A stretch of 6,080 bases of DNA. Source: Synergistaceae bacterium (GTDB taxonomy: Bacteria > Synergistota > Synergistia > Synergistales > Synergistaceae). Position numbers and translations under genes: made by a program. The notes under the pieces were generated by a model that saw only the letters and a list, made by a program, of their open reading frames with translations, searched no databases and was not told the origin of the DNA. The stretch lies in the NCBI GenBank assembly GCA_031264605.1, contig JAISDQ010000237.1, positions 1 to 6,080 on the forward strand, read 5' to 3'. Below are positions 4,495 to 6,080 of the stretch, one piece after another (position 1 is the stretch's first letter; each line of letters starts with the position of its first letter).

Positions 4495-6080
4495 TTGCGC
4501 CCCGGATATCGGATAATCGCGATAATAGCGTCTTTTTTTATCGTATTTTTACCCGGCGTCTCCTCCGCTGTAACGCGCGGGGAGTTTGCGGCGCTCCTTT
4601 TCAAAGAGCTGGGATATGCCGTCGCGGCAGACCCGTATCTTCCTCCCGACGTCAAAAATGGAAGCCCGTTCGCGAAACAGATAGGCTCGGCCGCGAGGTA
4701 CGGGTTGATTCCGAAGGCCGCTTTCGCTCCCGACGAGACGCTTGACAGGCACGGAGCCGTGCGGCTGGCGATATCCATGATGGGATGGGATTTCGAGGTT
4801 TCGCTTTATGAATCCTTGAACTCGCTGCCCGATCTGGCGGGCACCGGCGACAGCGTATTTTTTCTCGCGGCTGAGATGAACCCCCCGGCCCCGTCGGCGT
4901 TGCTGGTCGACGGATCCGTGCCGCTCTCCGACAGCGGCGCCGCGTCGATCCTCAAATGGGTTGCGGCTTGCCGGGATTTCGTATCGTGGAACAGGGTCGT
5001 CTCGTATAACGGCACGGATTTCATCATTTACCGGCAGGGCATCGCTCGCCCCGGAGTCCCGAACGTGCCCGGTTCGGACAATCCGGTCGGCTCGCGGAAA
5101 AACGACCCGCTTTACGTCGCGGCCATAGGCATGAACATGAATTACGCGGACGCCCGCGTGGCGTGGGCCACCGCGCTTGGAACCGACAGGGCCGCTCTGT
5201 CGGATTTCGTACGCGCTTACGAGCCCATTGGCGCGGTGAACGGCGGTTTTTTTTCGAACTCGCGTCCGCTCGGCACTATGGTTTTCGACGGTCATCCGGC
5301 CGGGCGTTCGCTTGAAGGCCGTTCAGCCATCGGGTGGAACAACAGGGACGGCACGTTCGTCTTCGGCCCGGGGGTCGGCCGCATAGGAGTCAAAACGCCC
5401 GGCGGATTCGTCCAATTCGATCATTTCAACGTCACCCCTCAGATGAACGAGGCTTCTTTTTATCCCGCCGGCGTGATGATAGCGGCGGCGGGCACGGCTC
5501 TCGACGCGCTCGAACTGGCCGTGAAGAACGGCCATGTCCTGGAGAAGCGCGAGGGGTCGTGGGGCAATCATTTTCTGCCGGACGGCGGTTCCCTGATCGT
5601 GGCGCGCGGAAATTCCCGCGCGCTTCTGGAGAGTTACAAACAGGGCGACCCGCTGACCGTTTCGGCCGAATGGGACACGCGCTCGTTCGAATACTGCGAC
5701 AACGTGATACAGGCGGGCCCGATACTCACGAGGAACGGACAGAGAGTCGCCGATAACGAGACTTTCAAAGCCGATATCACCGGCAAGCGTCATCCGCGGA
5801 CTATAGTGGGGACGGACGGCAGCCGCCTGATATGGGCCGTCGTCGACGGGCGCAATTCCGTCCACAGCCTCGGAACCACGATCGACGAAACCCGCTGGGT
5901 GGCAAGCGCGCTTGGGCTCACCACCGCCGTCAACATGGACGGAGGCGGTTCCTCGGAGCTGATATGGCGCGGAATAATCGCCAACATTCCGAGCGACGGA
6001 AAAGAGCGGCCGCTGCCTTACGCCGTTCTGGCGATGCCCAAGGGAGCGCCGCTCGAACGGAAAAATTTTCAGGAAGCGCC
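4495..6080 (+). CDS. Exported SLH-like / phosphodiester glycosidase (NAGPA, DUF2233) protein, 3' end beyond window
   Basis: Numbered from TTG 4495, 528 residues are visible. Residues 1-25 form a signal peptide: MRPGYR, a hydrophobic IIAIIASFFIVFLPGV core, then SSA before the cut. Residues about 27-100 look like one S-layer-homology unit (TRGEFAALLFKELG, PDV, ARYGLIP, FAPDETLDRHGAVRLAIS), which usually anchors proteins to cell-wall polymer. A linker domain of no recognised family follows to about 200. The rest is the NAGPA/DUF2233 fold, with AVNGGFF (247-253), VIQAGPIL, HPRTIVGTDG, IWAVVDGR and the hallmark VNMDGGGSSELIW (479-491). Characterised relatives split sugar-1-phosphodiesters, as in the mammalian mannose-6-phosphate uncovering enzyme. 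The substrate here is unknown; a surface glycan is likely. The start is ambiguous: TTG 4495 has GGAG four bases upstream, ATA 4471 has AGAAGGG six bases upstream and gives an IKKPFW N-terminus, and TTG 4450 has no ribosome site. Family assignment is secure; the start is not. Confidence 0.88.
   Translation, partial: MRPGYRIIAIIASFFIVFLPGVSSAVTRGEFAALLFKELGYAVAADPYLPPDVKNGSPFAKQIGSAARYGLIPKAAFAPDETLDRHGAVRLAISMMGWDFEVSLYESLNSLPDLAGTGDSVFFLAAEMNPPAPSALLVDGSVPLSDSGAASILKWVAACRDFVSWNRVVSYNGTDFIIYRQGIARPGVPNVPGSDNPVGSRKNDPLYVAAIGMNMNYADARVAWATALGTDRAALSDFVRAYEPIGAVNGGFFSNSRPLGTMVFDGHPAGRSLEGRSAIGWNNRDGTFVFGPGVGRIGVKTPGGFVQFDHFNVTPQMNEASFYPAGVMIAAAGTALDALELAVKNGHVLEKREGSWGNHFLPDGGSLIVARGNSRALLESYKQGDPLTVSAEWDTRSFEYCDNVIQAGPILTRNGQRVADNETFKADITGKRHPRTIVGTDGSRLIWAVVDGRNSVHSLGTTIDETRWVASALGLTTAVNMDGGGSSELIWRGIIANIPSDGKERPLPYAVLAMPKGAPLERKNFQEA

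Noticed and set aside
4290..4778. Minus-strand open frame (162 codons) across the intergenic region and the glycosidase N-terminus
   Set aside because: It is antisense to the signal peptide and SLH-like segment for most of its length. Its sequence resembles no family, and the plus-strand frame explains the region better.
4549..5865. Minus-strand open frames opposite the glycosidase
   Set aside because: They are antisense shadows of a gene with a continuous NAGPA-domain reading frame and hallmark motifs.

Overview
The window reads as an ordinary chromosomal housekeeping segment from a moderately GC-rich bacterium, with one poorly explained intergenic stretch. Gram-negative (diderm) is likely but not shown. 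The gene content includes C5-pathway hemL, a TIGR02757/DUF2400 protein, polyphosphate kinase, and a secreted protein joining an SLH-like region to a phosphodiester-glycosidase domain. It brings to mind deep diderm lineages such as Synergistota or Elusimicrobiota, but no single feature fixes the phylum.

Layout: bases 1-4127 are a tightly packed minus-strand operon, transcribed right to left: hemL (glutamate-1-semialdehyde aminotransferase), a TIGR02757-family protein, then ppk1, whose 3' end lies beyond base 1. Gaps are 9 and 18 bp, so the three are probably co-transcribed. They join tetrapyrrole precursor synthesis, an uncharacterised protein that I suspect is a remote DNA-glycosylase relative, and polyphosphate synthesis. 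No common pathway is evident.

Bases 4128-4470 form a divergent intergenic region. It holds a probable hemL -10 box, a very good Shine-Dalgarno plus ATG opening a reading frame of only 23 codons, a second overlapping frame that looks protein-like and ends at 4428, and three consecutive potential hairpins (4275-4404). It is either the remnant or frameshifted form of a small gene of about 57 residues, or a structured RNA. This is the most interesting part of the window. It ends in a perfect extended -10 promoter (TGaTATAAT).

From about 4471 or 4495 to beyond base 6080, a plus-strand gene encodes an exported protein: signal peptide, S-layer-homology-like segment, linker domain, then a NAGPA/DUF2233 phosphodiester glycosidase domain. 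It has no ATG start. The best ribosome-binding site sits ahead of an ATA codon followed by Lys-Lys-Pro, so its start is ambiguous. No mobile element, CRISPR array, tRNA or rRNA was seen.
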